Positions 20,734 through 30,127 of a stretch of 64,000 nt of DNA are shown piece by piece. The position numbers were made by a program, and so were the translations under genes. Under the pieces are notes generated by a model. The model searched no databases. It had not been told where the DNA came from and saw only the letters and a program-made list of their open reading frames with translations. Each line of letters begins with the position of its first letter. The stretch's first letter is position 1. Source of the stretch: Limnohabitans sp. Jir72 (GTDB taxonomy: Bacteria > Pseudomonadota > Gammaproteobacteria > Burkholderiales > Burkholderiaceae_C); assembly GCF_003063575.1 (NCBI RefSeq), contig NZ_NESC01000001.1, positions 186,001 to 250,000 on the forward strand, in the 5' to 3' direction.

Positions 20734-20787
20734 AACTCCAATGCAGCATGCTGACCCCTTAAGACACTTGCCTTGTAGAAACAAACA

Positions 20788-20919
20788 ATGATCATTGTGG
20801 TAATTGGCACGCACAGATCGGGCACATCGATGGTGGCCCACGCACTACATGGCATGTGCATGAACCTTGGCGAGCAGATCGACATTGAGCCACACCCCGC
20901 CAACCCCAACGGGCGCTGA
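20788..20919 (+). pseudogene. Sulfotransferase N-terminal remnant
   Basis: A 43-codon frame starting MIIVVIGTHRSGTSMVAHAL contains the PAPS 5'-phosphosulfate loop RSGTSMVA, then LGEQIDIEPHPANPNGR and stop, where intact relatives continue (NPNG..E/D). Only the first strand-loop-helix of a P-loop sulfotransferase remains; the usual 200+ residues are missing. There is no comparable frame downstream before the Stf0 gene. It suggests that a second sulfotransferase once stood here. Confidence 0.55.
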
Positions 20920-21201
20920 GAACACAGCTTAGTCTGGCAAGCACAGGAGAATTTACTGATTGATATGTGACGGGAATGGCTAACTATTGGGCCTCAGGTT
21001 TGAGGCTCAGGAGCGGCTATAGATTCCGCATCGATCCACAATGTTCTACAGCAATTCGATCCATTTTTAATTGATCCGTCTTCGCCATAGGACAAAATAG
21101 GTAGCAACCAGCATAATTCACCATACATATAATGCTTCTACCGTTAACTTGTAATTTTCACAGTCGTAGTTACTTGTAAAGTTGAAGCCAAGGAGAAAAT
21201 T
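20920..21201. other. AT-rich gap before the Stf0 gene
   Basis: About 280 bp with no frame of note. Base composition becomes AT-rich here and remains so through the next two genes. It ends with AGGAG at 21191-21195, the ribosome site for the TTG start at 21202. Confidence 0.5.
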
Positions 21202-22050
21202 TTGATTGAAAATAGATGTGACAGCTCTCTACCAATCGACTTCGATTCGGCAGCCTACCTAGAATTAAATCCTGACGTTGCCTCAGCTGGCATGGACCCT
21301 GTAGCTCACTATTTGAACCATGGACGGCTGGAAAAAAGAAGCTACAAAATGAATGGTTCCCTGAAATTCATATATGGAGACACTCTAGATTTCCCAACAC
21401 ACTATCAAGCACCCAAAAAAATAGTTTGTATTTACTTCATACCTAGAAGCGGCTCCAATTACCTGGCTGATTTATTAAGACAAACAAATCTACTGGGGTT
21501 CCCACTTGAATATTTTCCGCCAGGAAACAACGGAAGCATAACCCCATACATGCTCAATCGACTCAAGACAATTCATGGAGTCATCAGCAAAAGAACTTCA
21601 CCCAACGGTGTTTTTTCTTTCAAATGGAATTCATCGTTTCATAGCAACTGTGTCACACAAGATCTGAGCCTCAAGATAAAAAACAAAATCACACATAAAA
21701 TATTTATTGACCGAGAAGATCGGTCAGCTCAAGCCAGGTCTTATGCTATTGCGAAAAATAATAACAATTGGGTTACTGTTAAAAATCAAGAGCGAAAAAT
21801 TTTCCATGTGGACAATTTGTCAACCAATGACCTGCGCAATGCAGAAAATTTCCTGTCGAAAATTCGTACCGAAACCTTACCCCTTCTTGGTGACAATTTT
21901 CTCAATATCCGTACAGAGAAACTCCTAAGCGATCCGAAATCGACTCTATCTAGGATATTTGAATTTTGTGAAATATCAATCGGTGACATTGAAATTCCGG
22001 ATAAATCCCTTTGGACTCTGCCCACTAAAATGGTGGGCGACTCCATTTAA
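21202..22050 (+). CDS. Stf0-type sulfotransferase with N-terminal NPDV/HY module
   Basis: A 282-aa protein. Residues 14-46 repeat the module found in the GT4/RgpF protein (FDSAAYLELNPDVASAG..PVAHYLNHGRLEKR). Residues 72 onward look like an Stf0 sulfotransferase: PRSGSNYLADLL (81-92) is the PAPS-binding loop and LGFPLEYF follows as in Stf0; SAQARSYAIAKNNNNW fits the later helix. Stf0 enzymes sulfate carbohydrates (trehalose in mycobacteria). The start codon is TTG, chosen because AGGAG is spaced 6 nt from it and the first ATG in frame would remove the module. The gene is markedly AT-rich compared with cysC, a sign of separate acquisition. Confidence 0.75.
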   Translation: MIENRCDSSLPIDFDSAAYLELNPDVASAGMDPVAHYLNHGRLEKRSYKMNGSLKFIYGDTLDFPTHYQAPKKIVCIYFIPRSGSNYLADLLRQTNLLGFPLEYFPPGNNGSITPYMLNRLKTIHGVISKRTSPNGVFSFKWNSSFHSNCVTQDLSLKIKNKITHKIFIDREDRSAQARSYAIAKNNNNWVTVKNQERKIFHVDNLSTNDLRNAENFLSKIRTETLPLLGDNFLNIRTEKLLSDPKSTLSRIFEFCEISIGDIEIPDKSLWTLPTKMVGDSI

Positions 22051-22068
22051 TTAAACCATAGACATATC

Positions 22069-22695
22069 ATGATCACAGTCGTTATTTCATCGTTCAATTA
22101 CGGCCATCTGGCCTCGCATTGCATTGAATCAATAATCAGCCAAACAAGCAGTCCCGAACGCGTAATTTTTGTTGATGACGGTGCTGGCGACTGCAGACAT
22201 TTACAGAAATATTATCCGGAGATTGAATACATTCATCGCGAAAAAAATCTTGGAGTAGTGAATAATTTCGATGACATGCTTTGCAGAGTGACTTCCGACT
22301 ATGTCATGTTCGTGGGTGCAGACAACTGGCTGAGATCTGATGCAATTGAATTACTTGAAAATAAACTAAAAATCGATAATACTGATATAGTCGTATATGA
22401 CATCATGGTCACCGGCGAACTCAAGAGTGAAATACTCTTAAGACATCCCAATGAAGTTCACCCCTGCCACGGCGACTACTACTGGACAAGAAATGGTCAT
22501 CATGGATCCATGGTTTATAAAACCAAACTGGGGCAAGAAATAGGATACAAAAGAAGACTGGAAGATTCTATCCATCCAGAGGAGGACTGGAACCTATGGC
22601 TTGAAATGGTCAAGAATAATGCAAAAATCAGTCACATCCCTCAGGCCCTGTTGTATTACAGAAGGCATCGCAATAATTTCCTGAAATATACTTGA
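22069..22695 (+). CDS. Family 2 glycosyltransferase
   Basis: A 208-aa GT-A fold glycosyltransferase. The N terminus MITVVISSFNYGHLASHCIE and VIFVDDGAGD are the GT2 nucleotide-binding elements; VMFVGADNWL occupies the place of the DxD-containing strand (here ADN, so metal binding may be altered). EEDWNLWLEM fits the catalytic-base region (ED). It ends soon after YYRRHRNNF, which is normal for short GT2 proteins. AT-rich like the preceding gene and 18 nt from it, so likely co-transcribed. Probably adds a sugar to the surface glycan of this locus. Confidence 0.8.
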   Translation: MITVVISSFNYGHLASHCIESIISQTSSPERVIFVDDGAGDCRHLQKYYPEIEYIHREKNLGVVNNFDDMLCRVTSDYVMFVGADNWLRSDAIELLENKLKIDNTDIVVYDIMVTGELKSEILLRHPNEVHPCHGDYYWTRNGHHGSMVYKTKLGQEIGYKRRLEDSIHPEEDWNLWLEMVKNNAKISHIPQALLYYRRHRNNFLKYT

Positions 22696-22837
22696 CCATG
22701 CTCGCATCTTCACACAGTACTGATTCGATGTGTGACCAATCAAGCGATCTTAACTTATGATCGCCGCGTAAGTTGTTGGTTTAATTGACAAATCGGTTTT
22801 ACTGACCATTTTTGAACGGTGCAAAACCAATTCTGGT

Positions 22838-24478
22838 TTATTCCCACTCAATCGTCGCTGGCGGCTTGGAACTCACGTCGTAGGTCACGCGGTTGATGCC
22901 GCGCACTTCGTTGATGATGCGCCCCGACACTTTCTTGAGCAGCGCATAGGGCAGCTCGGCCCAGTCGGCGGTCATGAAGTCGCTGGTTTGCACAGCGCGC
23001 AGGGCCACCACGTAGTCGTAGGTGCGGCCGTCGCCCATCACGCCCACGCTTTTCACGGGCAGGAATACGGTGAAGGCTTGGCTGGTCAGGTCGTACCAGG
23101 TCTTGCCTGATTCGTCGGTGAAGTTGCGCAGCTCTTCGATGAAGATGGCATCCGCACGGCGCAGCAGGTCGGCGTATTCTTTTTTGACTTCGCCCAGAAT
23201 GCGCACGCCCAGGCCTGGGCCTGGGAAGGGGTGGCGGTAGACCATCTCGCGCGGCAAGCCCAGCGCCACACCGAGTTCGCGCACTTCGTCTTTGAACAAT
23301 TCGCGCAAGGGCTCCAGCAATTTCAGTCCCAGCTGCTCGGGCAAGCCGCCCACGTTGTGGTGGCTCTTGATGGTGACGGCTTTCTTGCTCTTGGCGCCGC
23401 CCGACTCGATCACATCGGGGTAAATCGTGCCTTGGGCCAGGAAGGTCGCGCCTTTGACGGCTGGTCGGCCGTCATTCCCATCTTTGCCGCCGTCGGCAGC
23501 TTTCAATTTCGCAGCCTGCTCTTTGAACACATCCACAAACAAACCACCAATGATCTTGCGCTTGGCTTCGGGCTCGCTAACGCCGGCCAGTTTGCCCAAG
23601 AACAAATCGCTGGCATCGACACGGATGACTTTCGCGTGCAACTTGCCGACGAACATTTCCATGACCATGTCGCCCTCGTTCAGGCGCAGCAGACCGTGGT
23701 CCACAAACACGCAGGTCAGCTTGTCGCCAATGGCGCGGTGAATCAGGGCTGCAGCCACCGAAGAATCGACGCCACCCGACAAACCGAGGATGACTTCTTC
23801 GTCGCCGACTTGCTCGCGGATTTTGGCAACCGCTTCTTCGATGTAATCGCCCATGATCCAGTCAGGGCGGGCCTGGCAAATGTCGAGCACGAAACGGTTG
23901 AGCAGCGCCTGGCCCTGCACGGTGTGCGTGACTTCGGGGTGGAACTGCACCGCATAAAAGCGGCGGGCCTCGTCGGCCATGCCGGCAATCGGGCAAGCCG
24001 GGGTCGAGGCCATGACCTTGAAGCCCTCGGGCATCTGGGTGACCTTGTCGCCGTGACTCATCCAGACCTTGAGCATGCCGTGGCCTTCCGGCGTGGCAAA
24101 GTCTTCGATGCCTTTGAGCAATTCGGTGTGGCCGTGGGCGCGGACTTCGGCATACCCGAACTCGCGTGTGGTGCCCGCTTCGACCTTGCCGCCGAGTTGC
24201 TGCGCCATGGTTTGCATGCCATAGCAAATGCCGAGGACTGGGATACCCAACTCAAAAACAGCATCGGGTGCGCGGTCATCGACTTCGTAGACGCTGGCAT
24301 GGCTGCCCGACAGGATCACGCCTTTGAGGTTGCCGTCCTTGGCGTACTCGCGGACCCAGTCACTGCTCACGTCGCAGGGATGCACTTCGCAAAACACATG
24401 CGCTTCGCGCACGCGACGGGCAATCAGCTGGGTGACTTGCGAGCCGAAGTCGAGGATCAGGATCTTGGAATGGGACAT
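22838..24478 (-). CDS. guaA: GMP synthase (glutamine-hydrolysing)
   Basis: Two-domain GMP synthetase (546 aa) converting XMP to GMP with glutamine as nitrogen donor. The class I amidotransferase half has the nucleophile Cys85 in GICYGMQ and QFHPEVTHT with the catalytic His/Glu. The ATP-pyrophosphatase half has the PP-loop [11 protein letters not shown] near residue 230. The C terminus ends with the family signature ..[11 protein letters not shown]. An insertion rich in Gly/Lys/Asp ([13 protein letters not shown]) near residue 335 is usual in this family of Burkholderiales. guaB lies upstream, separated by the MntA/HepT' pair. Confidence 0.97.
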   Translation of the reverse strand: MSHSKILILDFGSQVTQLIARRVREAHVFCEVHPCDVSSDWVREYAKDGNLKGVILSGSHASVYEVDDRAPDAVFELGIPVLGICYGMQTMAQQLGGKVEAGTTREFGYAEVRAHGHTELLKGIEDFATPEGHGMLKVWMSHGDKVTQMPEGFKVMASTPACPIAGMADEARRFYAVQFHPEVTHTVQGQALLNRFVLDICQARPDWIMGDYIEEAVAKIREQVGDEEVILGLSGGVDSSVAAALIHRAIGDKLTCVFVDHGLLRLNEGDMVMEMFVGKLHAKVIRVDASDLFLGKLAGVSEPEAKRKIIGGLFVDVFKEQAAKLKAADGGKDGNDGRPAVKGATFLAQGTIYPDVIESGGAKSKKAVTIKSHHNVGGLPEQLGLKLLEPLRELFKDEVRELGVALGLPREMVYRHPFPGPGLGVRILGEVKKEYADLLRRADAIFIEELRNFTDESGKTWYDLTSQAFTVFLPVKSVGVMGDGRTYDYVVALRAVQTSDFMTADWAELPYALLKKVSGRIINEVRGINRVTYDVSSKPPATIEWE

Positions 24479-24493
24479 GCGAAAAGGAATGCG

Positions 24494-24658
24494 TTAAGTG
24501 TTGGAAGATTCATCGGCAGCGAGCATGGACTGCAGATTTCTGAGGGTTGCGTCGTAAAGCACTTCATCTTGCGTTAAGTCACCACGCGCCTGAATACGCT
24601 CAATTTTGGCGGCCACATCAAGGATGTGAAGCGCATAGGCACGCCATGACTTACTCAT
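24494..24658 (-). pseudogene. Truncated HepT (HEPN/DUF86) toxin remnant
   Basis: A 54-codon frame whose start overlaps the mntA stop by 4 nt. It reads MSKSWRAYALHILDVAAKIE and, later, DEVLYDATLRNLQSML, matching the first half of HepT/DUF86 proteins (..W..Y..DIL.A..KIE.., ..DAV.RNLE..). The usual length is about 110-140 aa. The second half, with the catalytic R-x4-6-H motif, is absent and the frame ends in ADESSNT. The toxin is probably inactive. Confidence 0.65.
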
Positions 24659-24945
24659 AACGGTACAGCTTCAGCCAGGACTTGCGCTCTGACATGGGGG
24701 TTCAACTCGTGCTCTGGGACCAGATCCACTTTGCGATGCAACACATCACCTAAACCCTGCGCCAGGGCCATGCGCTGGGCGAACAAGTCATACCCGCGCG
24801 GGAGTTCGACGAGAAAGTCCACATCGCTGTCCGAGGTCTCTTCGCCACGCGCCACCGAACCAAAAACGCGCAGACGAGAAGCACCAAACTGATCAGCGAT
24901 GCTGTTCAGGCGGGTGTTCATCTGGCGAAGTTGGTCAAGCAACAC
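24655..24945 (-). CDS. mntA: MntA-type nucleotidyltransferase antitoxin
   Basis: Minimal nucleotidyltransferase (96 aa). The catalytic signature is complete: GSVARGEETSDSDVDFLVE at residues 29-47, with the metal-binding Asp41 and Asp43. In HepT/MntA modules this protein AMPylates and silences the HEPN toxin. Here the partner downstream is truncated, so the antitoxin is either a relic or acts elsewhere. A second Met at residue 9 could be the start. The pair sits between guaB and guaA, genes usually adjacent. Confidence 0.85.
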   Translation of the reverse strand: MLLDQLRQMNTRLNSIADQFGASRLRVFGSVARGEETSDSDVDFLVELPRGYDLFAQRMALAQGLGDVLHRKVDLVPEHELNPHVRAQVLAEAVPL

Positions 24946-25001
24946 GGTGGATCCCTTAACGACTCACAATTTTGGCGCAATGCATGAAATCAGCTCAAGC
25001 A

Positions 25002-26474
<1,473 letters not shown>

Positions 26475-26570
26475 CTAAGGCTCCAAAAAATGGATTGTAC
26501 CCGCGCCGCGCAAGGGATTTCCCTGCCGGATCGCCAAAAAATGGCCCTGCTTGAGGCTTTTAAGCGCTTG

Positions 26571-27479
26571 TCAGGCATTCTGGTAATGCAAGACTTTGAG
26601 GGATTTTTCGGGTGAAACATCCACAAATGCGGCCGGATTGGCCAAGCGCTCAACAAAACGCAGACTGGGCGCAGCCTCGGTCACCTGGCTGTGCAAAAAC
26701 TGCGTGTCCAACTCCGGGGCATTCAGGCACAAGAGCACATGGCCTTGCGGCTCCAGCAGGTCAGGCAAGCGACGGATCAACTTGATGTAGTCCTTGGTCG
26801 CGATGAAGCTGCCCTTTTGGTAGCTGGGCGGGTCGATCACGATCACACCATAGGGCCCCATCTTGTTGATCTTGCCCCAGGTCTTGAAGATGTCGTGCCC
26901 CAGAAAACGGGCTTTGGGTGGCAGATCGTTCAGGCGGTGGTTTTGCTGGCCCACCGCCAAAGCGCCCTGGCTCATGTCCACATTGACCACTTGCGCTGCC
27001 CCACCTTGCAAAGCCACCACCGAAAACGCGCAAGTGTAGGCAAACAGGTTGAGGATGTTCTCGTGCTTGGCATGTTGTCTAAGCCATTCACGGCCATTGG
27101 CCATGTCCAGAAACAGGCCATGGTTTTGACCACGCATGACGTGCACCAGGTAATGGGCCCCCTGCTCGGTCACCACATGCTTTTCGGGCACGCTGCCCGC
27201 CATGAGCCGGGTTTCGGTCTGACCGGTGGCTCGGCACTGGAACACCCAGTTGAGCGGCTCATGGGGTGCCAAGGCTTGCCAGCGCTGTTCGAGGGCGTTG
27301 TGGCACTGGGCCAGTTCTTCGTCGGTGACGGGCTTGAAGCTCGTCAAGACCCAGACCGGTGCAAACCAATCGAGCGTCCACTGTTCGCTGTCGGGATAAA
27401 CACCGCCGCGACCGTGGAAAACACGGCGCGCATCGGTGGTCTTGTCCATCTGGGCGATGGCGTTCAAAAGGGCTTGCAT
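26571..27479 (-). CDS. Class I SAM-dependent methyltransferase (RlmI/RlmK-like)
   Basis: A 302-aa methyltransferase. The C-terminal two thirds has the Rossmann motifs: FLDMANGREWL, NLFAYTCAFSVVALQGGA (SAM motif I), VNVDMSQGALAVG and the catalytic DPPSYQKGSF, which resembles the DPP-x-Y/F motif of m5C/m2G rRNA methyltransferases such as RlmI and the RlmK half of RlmKL. The N-terminal domain is shorter than in RlmI and lacks a clear PUA domain. It probably modifies 23S rRNA, but the target base is unknown. It stands between guaB and the ratA-rnfH pair. Confidence 0.8.
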   Translation of the reverse strand: MQALLNAIAQMDKTTDARRVFHGRGGVYPDSEQWTLDWFAPVWVLTSFKPVTDEELAQCHNALEQRWQALAPHEPLNWVFQCRATGQTETRLMAGSVPEKHVVTEQGAHYLVHVMRGQNHGLFLDMANGREWLRQHAKHENILNLFAYTCAFSVVALQGGAAQVVNVDMSQGALAVGQQNHRLNDLPPKARFLGHDIFKTWGKINKMGPYGVIVIDPPSYQKGSFIATKDYIKLIRRLPDLLEPQGHVLLCLNAPELDTQFLHSQVTEAAPSLRFVERLANPAAFVDVSPEKSLKVLHYQNA

Positions 27480-27504
27480 GGTGTTTGGGTTGAAGAGGAC
27501 ATGG

Positions 27505-27571
27505 GTAGGTCAGTGGCTTGAGCCCCGACATGAGTTGAATGCAGGCGTCGGAGCTGAAGCTGCCGACCTAC
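27505..27571. repeat. REP-like inverted repeat (type B)
   Basis: Imperfect palindrome. The left arm reads GTAGGTCAGTGGCTTGAGCC and the right arm ends GCTGAAGCTGCCGACCTAC; an inner pair is CCCGACAT / GGCGTCGG. Such GTAGGTCGG..GCCCCGAC units are typical of extragenic palindromes. It lies between the methyltransferase start and the rnfH stop. Different in sequence from the repeats at 8879 and 28971. Confidence 0.6.
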
Positions 27572-27588
27572 AGAGTCACTTAGACGCC

Positions 27589-27948
27589 TCAATAGCCTGC
27601 GGCCACGCCGCTTTTGCGGTTGGCAAACAAGCCGGTGCGGCCTTTGCCTTGGCGTTTGAAACGTTGGCGACGTGCCACTTTGGGATCGACCTTCAGGTCC
27701 CGGTACAGCTCAATGCGATCACCTTCGTGCACACGGGCTGTCCACAACACCTTGTGCCCCCAGATGCCTGGGTGCATGAAAGGCAATTTGGCCAGGTCAG
27801 CCCCCGACACCTGGGGCAAGCCTGCGGTCAAAACCTGCGCCATCAGCGACTGGACCGTGCTGCCCTCGGGCACTTGCATGGCATGTTCCTGCACCTGGCG
27901 AGGCTGCAGGCTCCAGCACAGCGTGATCTGAATCATCGGTTCAGCCAT
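27589..27948 (-). CDS. rnfH: RnfH/RatB-family ubiquitin-like protein
   Basis: A small beta-grasp protein (about 119 aa from the ATG at 27948). Family stretches visible: ITLCWSLQPRQVQEHAMQVP, HPGIWGHKVLWTARVHEGDR and IELYRDLKVDPKVARRQRFK, the last being the usual basic ending of RnfH. It overlaps ratA by 8 nt (27941-27948), and the ratA-rnfH pair facing smpB is the standard arrangement. The exact role is unknown. A Met 12 nt further in (27936) is an alternative start. Confidence 0.88.
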   Translation of the reverse strand: MAEPMIQITLCWSLQPRQVQEHAMQVPEGSTVQSLMAQVLTAGLPQVSGADLAKLPFMHPGIWGHKVLWTARVHEGDRIELYRDLKVDPKVARRQRFKRQGKGRTGLFANRKSGVAAGY

Positions 27949-28381
27949 AAACGGCTTCTGCACGCTTGACGAAGGCATCTACTAGGCTGGCCGCGATCTT
28001 GTCAAACACCGGTCCGATCAGCGCCGCCAAAGTGGTACTGGAGAAACCGTATTGCAAGTCCAACTCCACCTTGCAGGCCCGCTGCGAGCCATCACCCACG
28101 GGCAAAAAGCGCCATGTGCCATTGAGCTTGGAAAACGGCCCCTTGACCAGACTCATGCCCACCGAGCGTCCTGCTTCGTGGATGTTGCGGGTGGTGAAGG
28201 TTTGGTGGATGCCGCCCAAGCTGATGCCCACCTCGGCCAGCATGCCCTGCGCATCGCTTTCAAGCACACGCGACTGGTCACACCAAGGCAAAAACTCGGG
28301 GTAGCGGGCCACATCGGTGACCAGGCGAAACATTTCCTCAGGGGCATACCAGATGAGGACGGACTTGTGGATATTCTTCAT
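27941..28381 (-). CDS. ratA: RatA-type START/SRPBCC domain protein
   Basis: A 146-aa Coq10/RatA family protein. The N terminus NIHKSVLIWYAPEEMFRLV and YPEFLPWCDQSRVL are diagnostic; LVKGPFSKLNGTWRFLP and the closing helix follow. In E. coli RatA binds 50S subunits and blocks association; related proteins bind ubiquinone, and the real role in betaproteobacteria is uncertain. It faces smpB across 94 bp, where both promoters must lie. Confidence 0.92.
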   Translation of the reverse strand: MKNIHKSVLIWYAPEEMFRLVTDVARYPEFLPWCDQSRVLESDAQGMLAEVGISLGGIHQTFTTRNIHEAGRSVGMSLVKGPFSKLNGTWRFLPVGDGSQRACKVELDLQYGFSSTTLAALIGPVFDKIAASLVDAFVKRAEAVYG

Positions 28382-28475
28382 ACAATGGTGCGATTGTAGT
28401 TTTCCAATTCGGCGCTTTTCTTTACAGCCGTTTGGACTTCCTTGAGAACGGCCTGGCCGTCCCTATCTGTTGACC

Positions 28476-28964
28476 ATGGCCACCACCAAAAAAACAAGCG
28501 CTGCCCCCACCTTTGCCAAGATCGCCGAAAACAAAAAGGCGGCCTTCGACTATTTTTTCGAAGAGCGCTACGAGGCAGGCATGGTGCTGGAAGGCTGGGA
28601 AGTCAAAGCCATCCGTGAAGGCAAGGTGCAACTGACCGACGGATATGTGGTGATCCGCAACGGCGAGCTGTTCATCATCGGTTGCCTGATCAACCCGCTC
28701 AAGACCGCGTCTACCCACATCAACCCGGAAGCCGCACGCACGCGCAAGCTCTTGCTGAACAAGGAAGAGATCAAGCGCCTGATCGGCAAGATCGAGCAAA
28801 AGGGCTACACCCTGGTGCCGATCAACCTGCACTGGAAATCAGGCAAGGTCAAATGCGACATCGCGCTGGCCAAGGGCAAGGCCGAGCACGACAAACGCGA
28901 CACCATCAAGGACCGCGAAGGCAAGCGCGAAGTTGAACGCGCCATGAAGAGTCGCCACCGCTGA
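28476..28964 (+). CDS. smpB: SsrA-binding protein SmpB
   Basis: tmRNA partner (162 aa) needed for trans-translation of stalled ribosomes. The OB-fold core is clear: [47 protein letters not shown] and the basic [20 protein letters not shown] tail that enters the decoding site. I start at the ATG at 28476 rather than a TTG 6 nt earlier. Downstream there is a REP-like palindrome and then the convergent enoyl-CoA hydratase gene. Confidence 0.97.
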   Translation: MATTKKTSAAPTFAKIAENKKAAFDYFFEERYEAGMVLEGWEVKAIREGKVQLTDGYVVIRNGELFIIGCLINPLKTASTHINPEAARTRKLLLNKEEIKRLIGKIEQKGYTLVPINLHWKSGKVKCDIALAKGKAEHDKRDTIKDREGKREVERAMKSRHR

Positions 28965-28970
28965 ATTGAA

Positions 28971-29049
28971 TGTGGGAGCCCCGCGCTCGGAGCGATGAAG
29001 CAGCTGAGCTGAGCACAAGCCTTTCGCGGCGGGGGGCGCCGCTCCTACA
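28971..29049. repeat. REP-like palindrome (type A), overlapping a stop codon
   Basis: Begins TGTGGGAGCCCCGCGCTCGG and ends GGGGGCGCCGCTCCTACA; the outer nine bases are inverted with one mismatch and the inner region is partly paired (TTCGCGGCGGGG side). The right end, read on the minus strand, is TGTAG, and the TAG is the stop codon of the enoyl-CoA hydratase gene (29045-29047). Probably a mobile palindromic element that could also serve as terminator between convergent genes. Confidence 0.65.
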
Positions 29050-30127
29050 TCAAATCGCGCAGCGGGTGGTGATCTGAAGGCCAAGGGCTGACAAAGAACC
29101 GTTCCGCTTCGGATGCATCCACTTCTTCCACTCGCGCAGGCTTCCAGTTCGGCGAGTGGTCTTTGTCTACCGCCAAGGCGCGAATACCTTCGACGGTGTC
29201 GCTGTCGCCGACTGCACGCAAGTGGAAGCAGTGGTGCACCATGTCACGCTCCATGCGCAGGTCGTCGGCCAGGCTCATTTGACGCGCACGGCGGATTTGC
29301 GCAAGGACAACATGCAGCATCAAAGGCGAGCGGTGACGCAAGGCGTGCGCAGTTTTCTGACTCCACTCGTCGGTCGCCGACTCCAGCTTGTCCAGCATGT
29401 CTGAAATGGTGGGCAGACCAAAGACTTCATCGATCTGAGGCTGTGGCGTCAGCTTTTCTGGCGTCATGGCACCTGCTTGGGCCAGCACCCAGCGCTCCAC
29501 CGATTCAGCATTTTCAAAAGGGCTGCTGATCAAGGTTTGCCAGATCGGCTCCAGCATGCCGCTGGGCAAGGCGATGTCGGCCAGCTTGGCGGCCACGGCC
29601 TGTGCCCCCCCCAGCATGTGCCCGGTCAGGCCCAGGTACTCCCCGAGGCGACCTGGACAGCGGCTCAGAAAATAGCCGCCGCCTACATCGGGAAAGAGCC
29701 CAATATTGGTTTCGGGCATGGCCATCTTGGTGCGTTCAGTGACCACGCGCACACTGGCGCCTTGGCTGATGCCCATGCCACCGCCCATGACGATGCCGTC
29801 CATGAAGGCGATGTAGGGCTTGCTGTAAGTGTGGATCAGGTGGTTGAGGCGGTACTCTTCGGTGAAAAAATCACCCAAGGCAGTGTCGCCTGCATGTGCG
29901 GCTTGATGAAAGAAGCGAATGTCGCCGCCTGCACAAAAAGCACCGAAGGGACCCTCTTTGCCCGTGCCGCGAACGGCCACCGCCAACACCTGAGGATTGT
30001 CCTGCCATGCGAGCAGCGCCTGGGTCAAAGAACGCACCATGTCGAGCGACAAGGCGTTCAGCGCCTTGGGGCGGTTCAGGGTGATGCAGCCGATGCGGCC
30101 TTCAATTTGCGCGATGACATCAGACAT
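29045..30127 (-). CDS. Enoyl-CoA hydratase/3-hydroxyisobutyryl-CoA hydrolase family protein
   Basis: A 360-aa crotonase-fold enzyme of the HIBYL-CoA hydrolase branch: N-terminal GCITLNRPKALNALSLDMV, oxyanion-hole AFCAGGDIRFFH, MGGGMGISQGAS, ETNIGLFPDVGGGYFLSR and a C-terminal helical extension (..ERDMVHHCF..) typical of that branch. Expected to act in valine degradation or related acyl-CoA metabolism. The C terminus ends ..HHPLRDLM with the stop provided by a REP element. It overlaps the EamA gene by 8 nt. Confidence 0.88.
   Translation of the reverse strand: MSDVIAQIEGRIGCITLNRPKALNALSLDMVRSLTQALLAWQDNPQVLAVAVRGTGKEGPFGAFCAGGDIRFFHQAAHAGDTALGDFFTEEYRLNHLIHTYSKPYIAFMDGIVMGGGMGISQGASVRVVTERTKMAMPETNIGLFPDVGGGYFLSRCPGRLGEYLGLTGHMLGGAQAVAAKLADIALPSGMLEPIWQTLISSPFENAESVERWVLAQAGAMTPEKLTPQPQIDEVFGLPTISDMLDKLESATDEWSQKTAHALRHRSPLMLHVVLAQIRRARQMSLADDLRMERDMVHHCFHLRAVGDSDTVEGIRALAVDKDHSPNWKPARVEEVDASEAERFFVSPWPSDHHPLRDLM

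Noticed and set aside
22780..22836. AAACCA/TGGTTT hairpin after guaA
   Set aside because: Short AT-rich stem with no clear T-run on the right side for the gene; not a confident terminator.
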